A DNA stretch of 36,501 bases, taken from the NCBI GenBank assembly GCA_036003045.1, contig DASYSS010000092.1:1-36501 (forward strand), in the 5' to 3' direction. Each line of letters starts with the position of its first letter. Within the stretch, counting starts at the first letter, position 1. This document shows positions 14,224 through 21,830 of this stretch, in pieces. The notes under the pieces were generated by a model. It was not told where the DNA came from and did not search any database. It worked only from the letters and a program-made list of their open reading frames with translations. A program made the translations under genes and the position numbers. Source of the stretch: Gemmatimonadaceae bacterium (GTDB taxonomy: Bacteria > Gemmatimonadota > Gemmatimonadetes > Gemmatimonadales > Gemmatimonadaceae).

Positions 14224-14769
14224 ATGGAGATTGAAGAAGCGATCGATCTGCTTCGCGACGCCGTCGGTAAACGCCAAGGCGTCTGGGCCGACCTTGGCGC
14301 GGGGACCGGCACGTTCACTCGCGCGTTGGCCGCGCTTCTCGGTCCCGGCAGCACCATCTACGCGGTCGACGATGATGTGACTGCCGTGCGTGCGCTCGCG
14401 GACCTGCCGGGCGACAGCGACGTGCGCATCGTGCCCGTGCGCGCGAACTTCACGCGCCCGCTCGAGCTGCCCGGTCTGGGAACGGGAACCATGCCACTCG
14501 ACGGAATTCTTTTCGCGAATGCGTTGCACTTCGTTCGCGACGCAACCGGGACGCTGACGCGTCTCGCTCAGACCCTGCGCGGCGGAGGGCGAGTCATCGT
14601 CGTCGAGTACGACCGGCGGCTGCCGAGCCCGTGGGTCCCGCATCCGATTCCCGTCGCGCGATGGCCGAAGATGGCCGCCGCGGCGGGGCTGGTCGAAGCG
14701 ACCGTCACGGCGACGCGTCCGTCGATGTATTCAGGAATTCTCTACGTCGGCGCCGCCACGCGACCGTAG
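14224..14769 (+). CDS. Class I SAM-dependent methyltransferase
   Basis: The protein is 181 residues. ADLGAGTGTFTRALA (about residues 22-36) is motif I of the Rossmann-like SAM-binding fold. IYAVDDDV provides the acidic residue after strand 2. LDGILFANALHFV is motif post-II/IV and GGGRVIVVEYDRR the strand-5 region. The protein is short and ends soon after strand 7, without a substrate-binding insertion. The substrate is unknown. It diverges from exbD, leaving 127 bases for both promoters. Confidence 0.88.
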   Translation: MEIEEAIDLLRDAVGKRQGVWADLGAGTGTFTRALAALLGPGSTIYAVDDDVTAVRALADLPGDSDVRIVPVRANFTRPLELPGLGTGTMPLDGILFANALHFVRDATGTLTRLAQTLRGGGRVIVVEYDRRLPSPWVPHPIPVARWPKMAAAAGLVEATVTATRPSMYSGILYVGAATRP

Positions 14770-14879
14770 CCGTCGCGCCAAAATAGACCGGGTTCAGCCC
14801 AGGCCGCTTTGAAGCGCCGCCAGGTTCGCTTTCAGCTGATGCCCGCCCTTACTTGATAGTTGAGAAGGAGGTGGTCTCG

Positions 14880-15308
14880 GTGGCGAGTTGCGAGTGGTAT
14901 CCGGCGTGGCGGTCCGAGCTCCGAGGGTGGATCCACGAGCATCCGGAAAAGCTCCCGCTGAACTGGAGTGATCTGGGCCGTTTCCCGATGGTGGTCCGGC
15001 GTGTGCTCGTCAACGAAGTCCGGCCCGAGCTTCGGATTCAGCTCTGGCGGGAACACCTCGAGTCTTTTCTTCTGCCGGAGGCTGGGCTCACGCAGGCACA
15101 ACGCGACATGATCGTGGCGGCGATTCCGGAGCTGCCCAAGCTGTTGTCGGCTCACGCGCCCAACCCCGCAATGGTCGAGTTCGAACAGCGCATCGCGACA
15201 GTCTTCTCGCGACCGGAGGCCGGGCGAATTTTCGGCCACGTAGGACCGCCCGTGCCGCCCCGGGGAGTTCCGTTTCCGCCAGACGTTCCGCGCCCGCCGT
15301 CGGCGTGA
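14880..15308 (+). CDS. Fulvocin C-related protein
   Basis: The product is 142 residues. I chose the GTG eight bases after a near-perfect AAGGAGGT. The helical core reads LWREHLESFLLPEAGLTQAQR, then IPELPKLL and EFEQRIATVFSRPEAGRIFGHVG, followed by a proline-rich tail. The pattern (W-R-x-H-L-x-x-F, L-T-x-x-Q, then E-x-x-x-x-x-x-F) resembles proteins annotated as related to fulvocin C, a myxobacterial bacteriocin. No signal peptide is seen and no immunity gene is obvious. Antibacterial function is not shown by the sequence; it may be an unrelated cellular role. Confidence 0.6.
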   Translation: MASCEWYPAWRSELRGWIHEHPEKLPLNWSDLGRFPMVVRRVLVNEVRPELRIQLWREHLESFLLPEAGLTQAQRDMIVAAIPELPKLLSAHAPNPAMVEFEQRIATVFSRPEAGRIFGHVGPPVPPRGVPFPPDVPRPPSA

Positions 15309-15336
15309 CGCGACCGATCCGACGAGGCATATCACC

Positions 15337-15741
15337 ATGGCCAGTGTTCAAGTCCGCTACATCGTCGACGACGTCGACGAGGCGATTCCGTTCTACGTCG
15401 AGCAGTTGGGCTTCGAGCTTCAAATGCATCCGGCCCCCGCGTTCGCGATGCTCACGCGCGGCGAGCTGCGTCTCGTGCTCAGCGCACCCAATCCGTCCGC
15501 CGGCGGCGGTCAACCGATGCCCGACGGTACCACGCAGCAACCCGGCGGGTGGAATCGTTTCGCGATCGAGGTCGCGGATTTGCCGGCGACGATCGAGCGG
15601 TTGAACAACGCCGGCGTCCATTTCCGGAACAGCTTGGTGACTGGTGTCGGCGGCAAGCAGGTCATCGTCGACGACCCTTCGGGGAATCCGGTGGAACTCT
15701 TCGAGCCGACGATGGCGTCGGCGCGCATGTCGAACGGCTGA
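15337..15741 (+). CDS. VOC-superfamily protein
   Basis: The protein is 134 residues with GAGG upstream of the ATG. It has VQVRYIVDDVDEAIPFYVEQLGFEL, then TRGELRLVLSAPN, NRFAIEVADLPATIERLNNAG and the closing VIVDDPSGNPVELFEP. The last glutamate is the usual metal ligand. It is a single VOC module, probably a dimer. The substrate is unknown. It lies 28 bases after the fulvocin C-like gene. Confidence 0.9.
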   Translation: MASVQVRYIVDDVDEAIPFYVEQLGFELQMHPAPAFAMLTRGELRLVLSAPNPSAGGGQPMPDGTTQQPGGWNRFAIEVADLPATIERLNNAGVHFRNSLVTGVGGKQVIVDDPSGNPVELFEPTMASARMSNG

Positions 15742-15796
15742 TCCTTTCCGCCGCGGGGGGGAGTGACGCGGCGACGCAAAGCTCGGTTCAGTCGAT

Positions 15797-16141
15797 ATGC
15801 GATACTTCCTGCTCGCGGCGCTCGCCTTCACTGGCTGCAGCGAAGAGCCGTGCATTCTGCCGCCGTGCGCCGCGCCGATCGCGCTCGAGATTGCGATCGC
15901 CTCGTCGACCGGCGGCCCGGTGACGGCGACCGTCGCCGTTTCCGGAGCCGTGGTCAGGTCCTTTTCATGCAGCTCCACGTGCCCGGTTACAGGATCGGGT
16001 GGGACGTACTCGGTGGACGTCACCGCGACCGGTTTTACGCCGGTCCATGAGTCGATTCAGGTGACGAGCACGCCGCGGCCGTGCAGCTGTGAGATCGTGC
16101 ACACGCAGGACGTGCAGATTACGCTCGTCCCCACCGCATAG
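15797..16141 (+). CDS. Small lipoprotein with a beta-sandwich domain
   Basis: The product is 114 residues. MRYFLLAALAFTGC is a compact lipoprotein signal with lipobox AFTGC at residues 10-14. The mature part has three further cysteine pairs and a GGPVTATVAVSGAV ... GGTYSVDVTATGFTPVHESI pattern typical of PEGA or carboxypeptidase-regulatory-like beta-sandwich domains. The domain closes with VQITLVPTA. It is probably outer-membrane or periplasmic, with an unknown partner. It converges with the GT4 gene, with 20 bases between. Confidence 0.75.
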   Translation: MRYFLLAALAFTGCSEEPCILPPCAAPIALEIAIASSTGGPVTATVAVSGAVVRSFSCSSTCPVTGSGGTYSVDVTATGFTPVHESIQVTSTPRPCSCEIVHTQDVQITLVPTA

Positions 16142-16161
16142 GTGCGGACGGCCGAGCGGCG

Positions 16162-17499
16162 CTAGGACACCTCGCCCTTCATGCTTGCCGGAATTCGCTG
16201 ACGCTCGTGTGACGCCGGCGCTCGATTGTGCGAACGGCGGGCCGCTCGCCGGAGCGCGGACTCCCAGACGTCGGTCACGCGATCCCACGTGTACCGCGAC
16301 AGTACTTTGGTGCGGCCGCGCTCGCCGAATCCCGCGCGCTTCGCGGGATCGGCGAGTAGGTCGAGAATCCGATCCGCGAGATCGGTTGCGTCGAACGGTT
16401 TGGCGGTCCAGCCGTCGACACCGTGGTCGATGATGCAGCGTGTGCTCGCGATGTCGGCGCCGATCACCGGTTTGCCGCACATCCACGCTTCGATCATCAC
16501 GAGGCCGAACGACTCCTCGACCGACGGCAACACGAGCAGATCACAGGCGTCCATGATCGACGCCGCGTCTCGCTGGTCGAAATCGTCGATCAGCACGACG
16601 CGGGCGCGATTCTCCTCGGTGAGCTCGTCGAGCATCTCGGAGACTCTCTCTCCGCGGTGCGCGCTTTGGCCGGCGAGTAGAAGCACCGAGTCGGGGAAGC
16701 GCCGCCACACGTTGCGCATGGCTTCGATGAGCGTTGGGACGCCCTTATTCGTGTCCTGTCGACCGACGAAGCCGACGACCGCGCGGTCGCCGATGCCGTA
16801 GCGAGCTCTGATCGCGGCACCGTCTCGACGAATGAAGTGACCGGGGTCTACACCGGCGCCCGAGACCGCGATCGTGTGACCGCCGCGCGCCCGAACAAAA
16901 TCGCGTTCGGCCTCGGTGCACACGATGACGCCGTCGCAGTCGCGAAACATCCGCGGGTAGATCGGGTTGTGCGCCCACTCTCGCTCGATGTGCAGAATCG
17001 GAAACGCGACTCGCGGTGTGCTGCGGAGGTGCCGCGGGCGGCACACCCAGTACGACATTCCGAAATGCCAATTCGCCGACACGACGACGTCGGCTTTCAT
17101 GCGCGCGAGCGGTAAGACGAGACCGAGACCGCTCGGCGGGCGAAGCGGCCAAACGTTGTCGCTGAACAACCATGCCGAAGTCCGCCAGCCACCGCGCTGC
17201 TTCAACCACCACTGGTGCCATCTCTGGAACCGAGGGCTCGCGGGACCGACTCGCGTCACCCGCACTCCGTTGATCGTTTCGCTCGGCGTCAGCCCGGCGC
17301 CGCGCGGCGAGTCGAAGTCCGGCAGGGCCGCGCAATCGAACGTGAGCACGCTGACGTCGTGACCGCGTTCGACGAGCCGCTCCGAAACCGATTGCAGCAT
17401 GCGTTCCGCGCCGCCGACGAGTGGAGCGTACGCCGGCGACACCTGCACGATGCGCAACGACCGCAGTTGGCTCGACGTTTTCGCTACGCGGAGAGGCAC
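16162..17499 (-). CDS. Glycosyltransferase family 4 (GT-B fold)
   Basis: The protein is 445 residues. RIVQVSPAYAPLVGGAERML (about residues 16-35) is the glycine-rich acceptor-side loop. The second Rossmann domain shows VVGFVGRQDTNKGVPTLIEAM and VLLLAGQS. The donor-binding EX7E motif is E329 to E337 within EESFGLVMIE, followed by GKPVIGADI. It acts at the cytoplasmic face of the membrane. The sugar donor and product are unknown. It begins three bases after the preceding glycosyltransferase stop, so the two are cotranscribed and probably build one glycan. Confidence 0.92.
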   Translation of the reverse strand: MPLRVAKTSSQLRSLRIVQVSPAYAPLVGGAERMLQSVSERLVERGHDVSVLTFDCAALPDFDSPRGAGLTPSETINGVRVTRVGPASPRFQRWHQWWLKQRGGWRTSAWLFSDNVWPLRPPSGLGLVLPLARMKADVVVSANWHFGMSYWVCRPRHLRSTPRVAFPILHIEREWAHNPIYPRMFRDCDGVIVCTEAERDFVRARGGHTIAVSGAGVDPGHFIRRDGAAIRARYGIGDRAVVGFVGRQDTNKGVPTLIEAMRNVWRRFPDSVLLLAGQSAHRGERVSEMLDELTEENRARVVLIDDFDQRDAASIMDACDLLVLPSVEESFGLVMIEAWMCGKPVIGADIASTRCIIDHGVDGWTAKPFDATDLADRILDLLADPAKRAGFGERGRTKVLSRYTWDRVTDVWESALRRAARRSHNRAPASHERQRIPASMKGEVS

Positions 17500-17501
17500 G
17501 A

Positions 17502-18380
17502 CTATCGAAGTCGCGCGGGACTGCGGCCGGGACCGGCGACGATTCCGGCCACTTCACCCGCCGCGTGACAACAGGACAACAGGAACATCAACGGGAGGCT
17601 TTCTCGAACGGCCCGAGTTGCACGCGCCTCCGGACTCATCGCGCGCAGCGACCCGCGAAGGAGATTCCATGGCAATTGACGGCGAGTGAGCGAAACGGGA
17701 TGCAATCCCGTGGTCGAGCGGCCGTTGTCAAAATGCGCTCGCAGCGTGAGCCAGAAACCATGGGACTGCACGTGAGTCACCGTGATTCCGTCGTGAACGT
17801 GAAACAAACCCTGCCCAAAGAGTTGCGGGCCGAGTTCGAGCTCGATGTGGCCTGCAGGAATTGGTCCCGGCCCTATCGCCGCCCGTCGAAAGGCGACGTT
17901 GGCCGGAGGCGGACACCGCGAGCATTGCGTCTTGCTCACGGGCGGAATGCAGCTCGCGAAGGAATGTAGGAAGTTGGCCTGATCGATCCGGCGATCCGTC
18001 GATCCATTGAGCACCGGGCCCGTCACGCCCATCGCGTTCGGATGCCTCGCGAACACATTCAGGATTTGCTCGCACCAATCGCGGCCGACGAGGCAATGAT
18101 CTTCGGTGAGGGCGATGATTTCGCCGCGAGCTCGTTCGACGGCTCGCGCGCGCAACTCGAACACCGACGCTCCGGGAATCCGGACCCATGACACACCCCT
18201 CGAGCCCGCGGCGCCGGTTGCATCCAACGCGGCACCGTGCCCGTCACCGACGATGATTTCCCCGCCAACGGCAGCCACTTGGGGTGCCAGAACCTCCAGG
18301 CAGTTCGCGAGGTCGGGCCATGGGGGGGGCTCGATGGTGGCGAGGATGACGGAGATCGGAAGTCGGCCGGGGAAGGTCAC
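17502..18380 (-). CDS. Glycosyltransferase family 2-like protein
   Basis: The product is 292 residues from GTG. PISVILATIEPPPWPDLANCLE is the GT-A N-terminal strand and helix, and GGEIIVGDGHG the second strand. ARGEIIALTEDHCLVGRDWCE holds a TED in place of the usual DxD, as in several GT2 subfamilies. NVAFRRAAI and HIELELGPQLF follow as the acceptor region. A hydrophobic C-terminal segment (LMFLLSCCHAAGEVAGIVAG) may touch the membrane. It is the first gene of the leftward glycosyltransferase pair. Confidence 0.85.
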   Translation of the reverse strand: MTFPGRLPISVILATIEPPPWPDLANCLEVLAPQVAAVGGEIIVGDGHGAALDATGAAGSRGVSWVRIPGASVFELRARAVERARGEIIALTEDHCLVGRDWCEQILNVFARHPNAMGVTGPVLNGSTDRRIDQANFLHSFASCIPPVSKTQCSRCPPPANVAFRRAAIGPGPIPAGHIELELGPQLFGQGLFHVHDGITVTHVQSHGFWLTLRAHFDNGRSTTGLHPVSLTRRQLPWNLLRGSLRAMSPEARATRAVRESLPLMFLLSCCHAAGEVAGIVAGPGRSPARLR

Positions 18381-18427
18381 GCAGTGGTCATATTAGCAAA
18401 CGGTCACACGTGCAAGACGGCCGCCGG

Positions 18428-18438
18428 TGCGTATTGTT
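18428..18438 (+). promoter_or_regulatory. Possible promoter -10 element TGCGTATTGTT
   Basis: This element lies about 47 bases ahead of the PH-domain protein gene. The identical 11-mer occurs on the opposite strand in front of the MFS transporter gene. No clear TTGACA-like -35 accompanies it, so the assignment rests on recurrence and position. Confidence 0.3.
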
Positions 18439-18483
18439 AAGCTCTCCACCGACAAAGCCACCTTCATTAGTAGGGTGTCCTGC

Positions 18484-19098
18484 ATGTCATACGTAGACTC
18501 GCAGCTGCTGCCGGGCGAAACGATTCGCTATCGCGCCCGGCTACACAAAGGAATCTTCACGACGGCCTCGATTGTCGGCGCGCTCACGGTTGCCGCGTTG
18601 ATCATCGCGATCGCCGCAGGGCACTGGTGGTGGGTCCTGGTCGCGGTCACGGGGGCGATCGCGGCCTACACGTTTGGTCGAGCCTGGCTGACCTATGCGA
18701 CGTCGGAGTTCGCCGTCACCGACAAGCGAGTCGTGATAAAGGTGGGCTGGATTCGCCGTCGGACGCTGGAGACGATGCTCTCGAAGGTCGAAGGGGTCGG
18801 CGTCGACCAGAGCCTGACAGGCCGCATGCTCGGCTACGGCTCGATCGAGGTCACCGGCACCGGTGGAACGAGAGAGGAGTTCACGCGAATCGCCGACCCG
18901 CTCGAGTTTCGACGCCAGGTGCAGGCGGCGATCAGCGCCGCCGACGAAGCACGCGCCGCCGTGTCCGCGCCGCCGGGCGGCTACCTGCCCGACGAACGCC
19001 AGGAACGCGAGTGCCCGTATTGCGCCGAGCGAATTCTCGTGAAGGCGAAGGTGTGCCGGTTCTGCGGCCGCGACGTGAGCGCCGTCGCGCCGACCTGA
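18484..19098 (+). CDS. Membrane protein with bacterial PH domain and C-terminal zinc ribbon
   Basis: The protein is 204 residues, taken from MSYVDSQLLPGE, the usual start of this family. Two TM helices (about 24-43 and 48-64) are followed by a bPH/DUF304 domain: YATSEFAVTDKRVVIKVGWIRR, with LETMLSKVEGVGVDQSL and YGSIEVTGTGG as the core. The C-terminus adds a zinc ribbon with CPYC and CRFC. It is expected at the inner membrane with the PH domain in the cytoplasm. The function of this family is unclear. It is divergent from the glycosyltransferase pair. Confidence 0.88.
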   Translation: MSYVDSQLLPGETIRYRARLHKGIFTTASIVGALTVAALIIAIAAGHWWWVLVAVTGAIAAYTFGRAWLTYATSEFAVTDKRVVIKVGWIRRRTLETMLSKVEGVGVDQSLTGRMLGYGSIEVTGTGGTREEFTRIADPLEFRRQVQAAISAADEARAAVSAPPGGYLPDERQERECPYCAERILVKAKVCRFCGRDVSAVAPT

Positions 19099-19111
19099 GC
19101 CTGGACGGCAT

Positions 19112-19339
19112 TCAACTACGCTCGAGCGGCTTGGCGTCCTTGTCGCTGCGCGTCGAGATTCGCAGCAGGAAGTAGATCACCGACCAGCCGGTCAGTGCTG
19201 AAATGAACAGGATGACCGAGATGCCGCCGACGATAGCGCCGGCAGTGCCGTCGTGCGCGGCGACGAAGAATAGAATAGCCAAAGCTCCGCCGAGCAGCAT
19301 CCGGATCGTTCGATCCGCGTCACCCATGTTTTGTTTCAT
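19112..19339 (-). CDS. DUF2892 (YgaP-type) small membrane protein
   Basis: The product is 75 residues and begins KQNMGDADRTIRMLLGG, the DUF2892 hallmark NMG-x-x-DR-x-x-R. Two TM helices follow (about 15-33 and 38-58), then a charged tail. Its ATG shares one base with the TGA of the DUF4062 gene (TGATG), so translation is coupled. It is an inner-membrane protein of unknown role. It is the last gene of the MFS/DUF4062/DUF2892 unit. Confidence 0.88.
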   Translation of the reverse strand: MKQNMGDADRTIRMLLGGALAILFFVAAHDGTAGAIVGGISVILFISALTGWSVIYFLLRISTRSDKDAKPLERS

Positions 19340-20193
19340 CACGATACCGGTTTCTGAGAGTCGGTCTTCGCCGCGTCGGCGGCGGCGAATCCGTCGCGCG
19401 TCAACTCGAACACCTCGCGCGCGGCGCTCGTCGCCCTGAGCAGCCCACTCTTCTCGAGCTCTTCGATCGCGCCTTCCCACCGCGCGAGCGTGCGCGGACT
19501 CGAGTCTTCATTGAAGACCTTGTCGTTCGAGCTGATCTCGGCGCCGCCGCCGAATCGCTCGAAGAGGACCACCCCCGACCCGTCCGCGCTCGCGGCAGAA
19601 AGCAGCATGAGCGCGTCGGGAGAGAGTGAGGCCCCGGCGACCCCCGAAGTCGTCTTCGGCCGCGCCATGGCGTCGGCCGACGCGACGCCGTCGGCGTTCA
19701 TGACGATCTGCAGATCCTTGGAGAACTGTCGCCGGAAGTCCTCGACGTCGGCGTAGCTCGCGTAAAGTCCTCGCGACCGGCACGAATCCTTGAACGTCTT
19801 GAGCGCTTGATACTGCGCCGGATCGACCGCGTCGAGCGGGGCGGGCGCCGACGAGAAGTAGAGCATCGCCGGCTTGCGCGCCTTGAGGTGCACCTCGATC
19901 TCTTCGACCGCTCCGCTCGCGTACGACGCCGTCGGCGTGCCGAGGCGCGTCCAGAAGATCCCGACGAGAAGGTCGGCGTCCGTGAGGATTCTCTTGTCGA
20001 TGATGCTCTGCGGTGCGTCGCCCATCTCGGGGGCGACATCCGTTTCCCAACCGACGGCCAGCAACATGACGTTGCGATGCGAGCCGTTGGTCGAGTTCCA
20101 CTCGCCGACGACTTCGCGGACCACGGCGCGCTCCTTCGGAACGTCGCCGGGCGAGGCGATCATCACGCGGAGAACGGTTGCGCTGAACGGCAT
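19339..20193 (-). CDS. DUF4062-domain protein with C-terminal winged-helix-like region
   Basis: The protein is 284 residues. The N-terminal domain (about 5-165) shows VLRVMIASPGDVPKERAVV, then SIIDKRILTDADLLVGIFWT, RLGTPT, ASGAVEEIEVHLKARKPAML and YFS. This is the DUF4062 pattern, a Rossmann-like fold related to TIR and nucleoside deoxyribosyltransferase-like domains. In such folds an acidic residue like E97/E98 can be catalytic, but that is inference here. The C-terminal part (about 190-270) has SPDALMLLSAAS and IEELEKSGLLRATSAAREVFELTRDGF, resembling a winged helix. DUF4062 often sits at the N-terminus of STAND NTPases; here it is free-standing. Confidence 0.85.
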   Translation of the reverse strand: MPFSATVLRVMIASPGDVPKERAVVREVVGEWNSTNGSHRNVMLLAVGWETDVAPEMGDAPQSIIDKRILTDADLLVGIFWTRLGTPTASYASGAVEEIEVHLKARKPAMLYFSSAPAPLDAVDPAQYQALKTFKDSCRSRGLYASYADVEDFRRQFSKDLQIVMNADGVASADAMARPKTTSGVAGASLSPDALMLLSAASADGSGVVLFERFGGGAEISSNDKVFNEDSSPRTLARWEGAIEELEKSGLLRATSAAREVFELTRDGFAAADAAKTDSQKPVS

Positions 20194-20202
20194 GCGTCGA
20201 AA

Positions 20203-21627
20203 TTACTCCAACAGCGGCCCGCCCGTCGCTCCCGCCGGCTGCAGCGTCCCCCCCGTCGGCGTACCCTGACTGCCCAGCGCCTTCCAGTCGCGCGGCGCAT
20301 CGGTGACGCGGCGTAGGATCAGGAACGCCACGATCACCATCACGAGCAGCGACAGGATCGCGAACGCCTCGCCGGTGAGAACGGGCATGCCGCTCCGCTC
20401 GACGATCAGCCAGGTCGTCCCGCCCCATACGAGCGGCCCGACGACCGCCGAGAAGCGTCCCACCATGCCGTACAATCCGTAGAACTCACCGACTCTGTCC
20501 GGAGGCGTGAGGCGCAGCATCAGCGGACGGTCCGACGCCCACGTGCCGCCGAGGCAGATGCCCGCCGCGCAGGCGACGACGAACAGCCAGCCGATGGTGA
20601 GGTGCAAAAAGCCGATCGAGGCGGCGCCAACGAAGGTGAGCATCCACCCCGTGAGCACGATATTGAGCGTTCGCTTCGGACCGATTCGGTCGACGATGAA
20701 GCCCCAGAGGATGCCGCCGACGATCGCCGCGCTGATGGCGACCATGAGCACGAGCTTGGCCTTCGCCTCGCCGTCCTGCTTGGTGAGCCCCGTCGAGATG
20801 GCGACGTTCACCGTGTAGAGGGACATGAACAAGATCACGGTGTTGATCGCGTCGGTGTAGAACGCGCGGCCAATGAGGAAGCGCAGCAGCCCGGGGAAAC
20901 GATGTCCCGACTTGAGTGTCTGAACGGTCTGACGCGTCGACTCGGTCACCGCCTGCGGAGTGAAGATCGGACGCGGATGAGCGTTGATGCGCTCGCGCAC
21001 GAACAGGAAGCACGGTGTGGCGAACGCCAGGAACGCGACGCCGATGAACAGGAAATAGTTGGCGAACGGGAACTCTTGCGTCTTGGAATCCATCAGCATG
21101 CTGACACCGACCGCGATGTACGAGCCGATGTACCCGATTCCGATGGCGATGCCGTTGATACGGCCGCGATTTTGTTCGGTGGTCACTTCGGGCAGCAGCG
21201 AGTCGTAGAATTGCACGCCTGCTTGATACCCGCCGTTGGCGACCACGAATGCCAACATGCTCAGCCAGAACGGTCCCCGGGCGATGAGGGCGGTCATCGC
21301 GCAGCAGATGATTGTCGCCCACATCAGGAACGGCATCCGGCGGCGCGCGCGGTCGGTCATCGCGCCAAGCAACGGCGAAATGCAGAACATGATGCCCATC
21401 GACACCGCGCTGATCCGACCGACGAGGCTGTCCGCTCGCTCGGATCCGACAACGGACCGGACGAAGAGCGAGAAGTTCAGCGACGTCACGCCCATCGAGA
21501 AGATGACGTTGGCCAGATCGTAGGTGATCCAGCTGACGACCGCCTTCCGCGGGATGACCCTGGTCGGCTCAGCCGTTCGCGCGGGGGCGGGGGCGGGGGC
21601 GGGAACAGGCCTAGAGGCGGAGGACAT
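20203..21627 (-). CDS. MFS transporter, UMF1/Atg22-like
   Basis: The protein is about 474 residues. The chosen ATG begins SSASRP, followed by a PAPAPAP linker. The transporter part starts with VVSWITYDLANVIFSMGVTS, the YD-x-A-N signature of UMF1/Atg22-like carriers. ISPLLGAMTDRARRRMPFL is the loop 2-3 MFS motif, and there are 12 likely helices, including a central cytoplasmic loop at about residues 205-245. The substrate is unknown; Atg22 relatives export amino acids. Its stop is nine bases from the DUF4062 start, giving an operon of three. Confidence 0.88.
   Translation of the reverse strand: MSSASRPVPAPAPAPARTAEPTRVIPRKAVVSWITYDLANVIFSMGVTSLNFSLFVRSVVGSERADSLVGRISAVSMGIMFCISPLLGAMTDRARRRMPFLMWATIICCAMTALIARGPFWLSMLAFVVANGGYQAGVQFYDSLLPEVTTEQNRGRINGIAIGIGYIGSYIAVGVSMLMDSKTQEFPFANYFLFIGVAFLAFATPCFLFVRERINAHPRPIFTPQAVTESTRQTVQTLKSGHRFPGLLRFLIGRAFYTDAINTVILFMSLYTVNVAISTGLTKQDGEAKAKLVLMVAISAAIVGGILWGFIVDRIGPKRTLNIVLTGWMLTFVGAASIGFLHLTIGWLFVVACAAGICLGGTWASDRPLMLRLTPPDRVGEFYGLYGMVGRFSAVVGPLVWGGTTWLIVERSGMPVLTGEAFAILSLLVMVIVAFLILRRVTDAPRDWKALGSQGTPTGGTLQPAGATGGPLLE
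21581..21604. repeat. Hexanucleotide tandem repeat coding for Pro-Ala
   Basis: Three exact GCGGGG units and one GCGGGA unit encode the PAPAPAP stretch at the N-terminus of the MFS transporter. The unit is in frame, so slippage would only change the length of the tail. Confidence 0.8.
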
Positions 21628-21685
21628 CGTTCTGCGCCGATCCTCGGAAAGGTGTAACCGAACGATGCGGGTCTGCGGACCGGGG

Positions 21686-21696
21686 AACAATACGCA
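21686..21696 (-). promoter_or_regulatory. Possible promoter -10 element of the MFS operon
   Basis: Read leftward this is TGCGTATTGTT, the same 11-mer found before the PH-domain gene. It lies about 60 bases upstream of the MFS start and within the 203-base gap after the sigma factor gene, where an operon promoter is needed. No good -35 is visible. Confidence 0.3.
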
Positions 21697-21830
21697 GGAC
21701 GACGTAGACACGGACAGGCTCGGTACGGAGCCGATGCATTTGACCCTCTCTCCGTTGTATTGTGCGTGCCGGCCGGCGGGCCGAGCGAAGTGTCAGGTGA
21801 GGACCGCGGCGGCGTAGGCGGCCTGCTACG

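Noticed and set aside
14880-16141. Bacteriocin cluster (fulvocin C-like gene, VOC gene and lipoprotein as toxin, immunity and export)
   Set aside because: The VOC and lipoprotein families do not match known immunity or export genes, and the fulvocin-like protein has no leader peptide.
21581-21604. Hexamer repeat in the MFS gene as a phase-variation switch
   Set aside because: The unit is a multiple of three, so slippage cannot switch the gene off.
20602-21657. Plus-strand open frame opposite the MFS transporter gene
   Set aside because: Charged low-complexity translation with runs of H, E, R and D; the minus strand encodes a clear 12-helix transporter.
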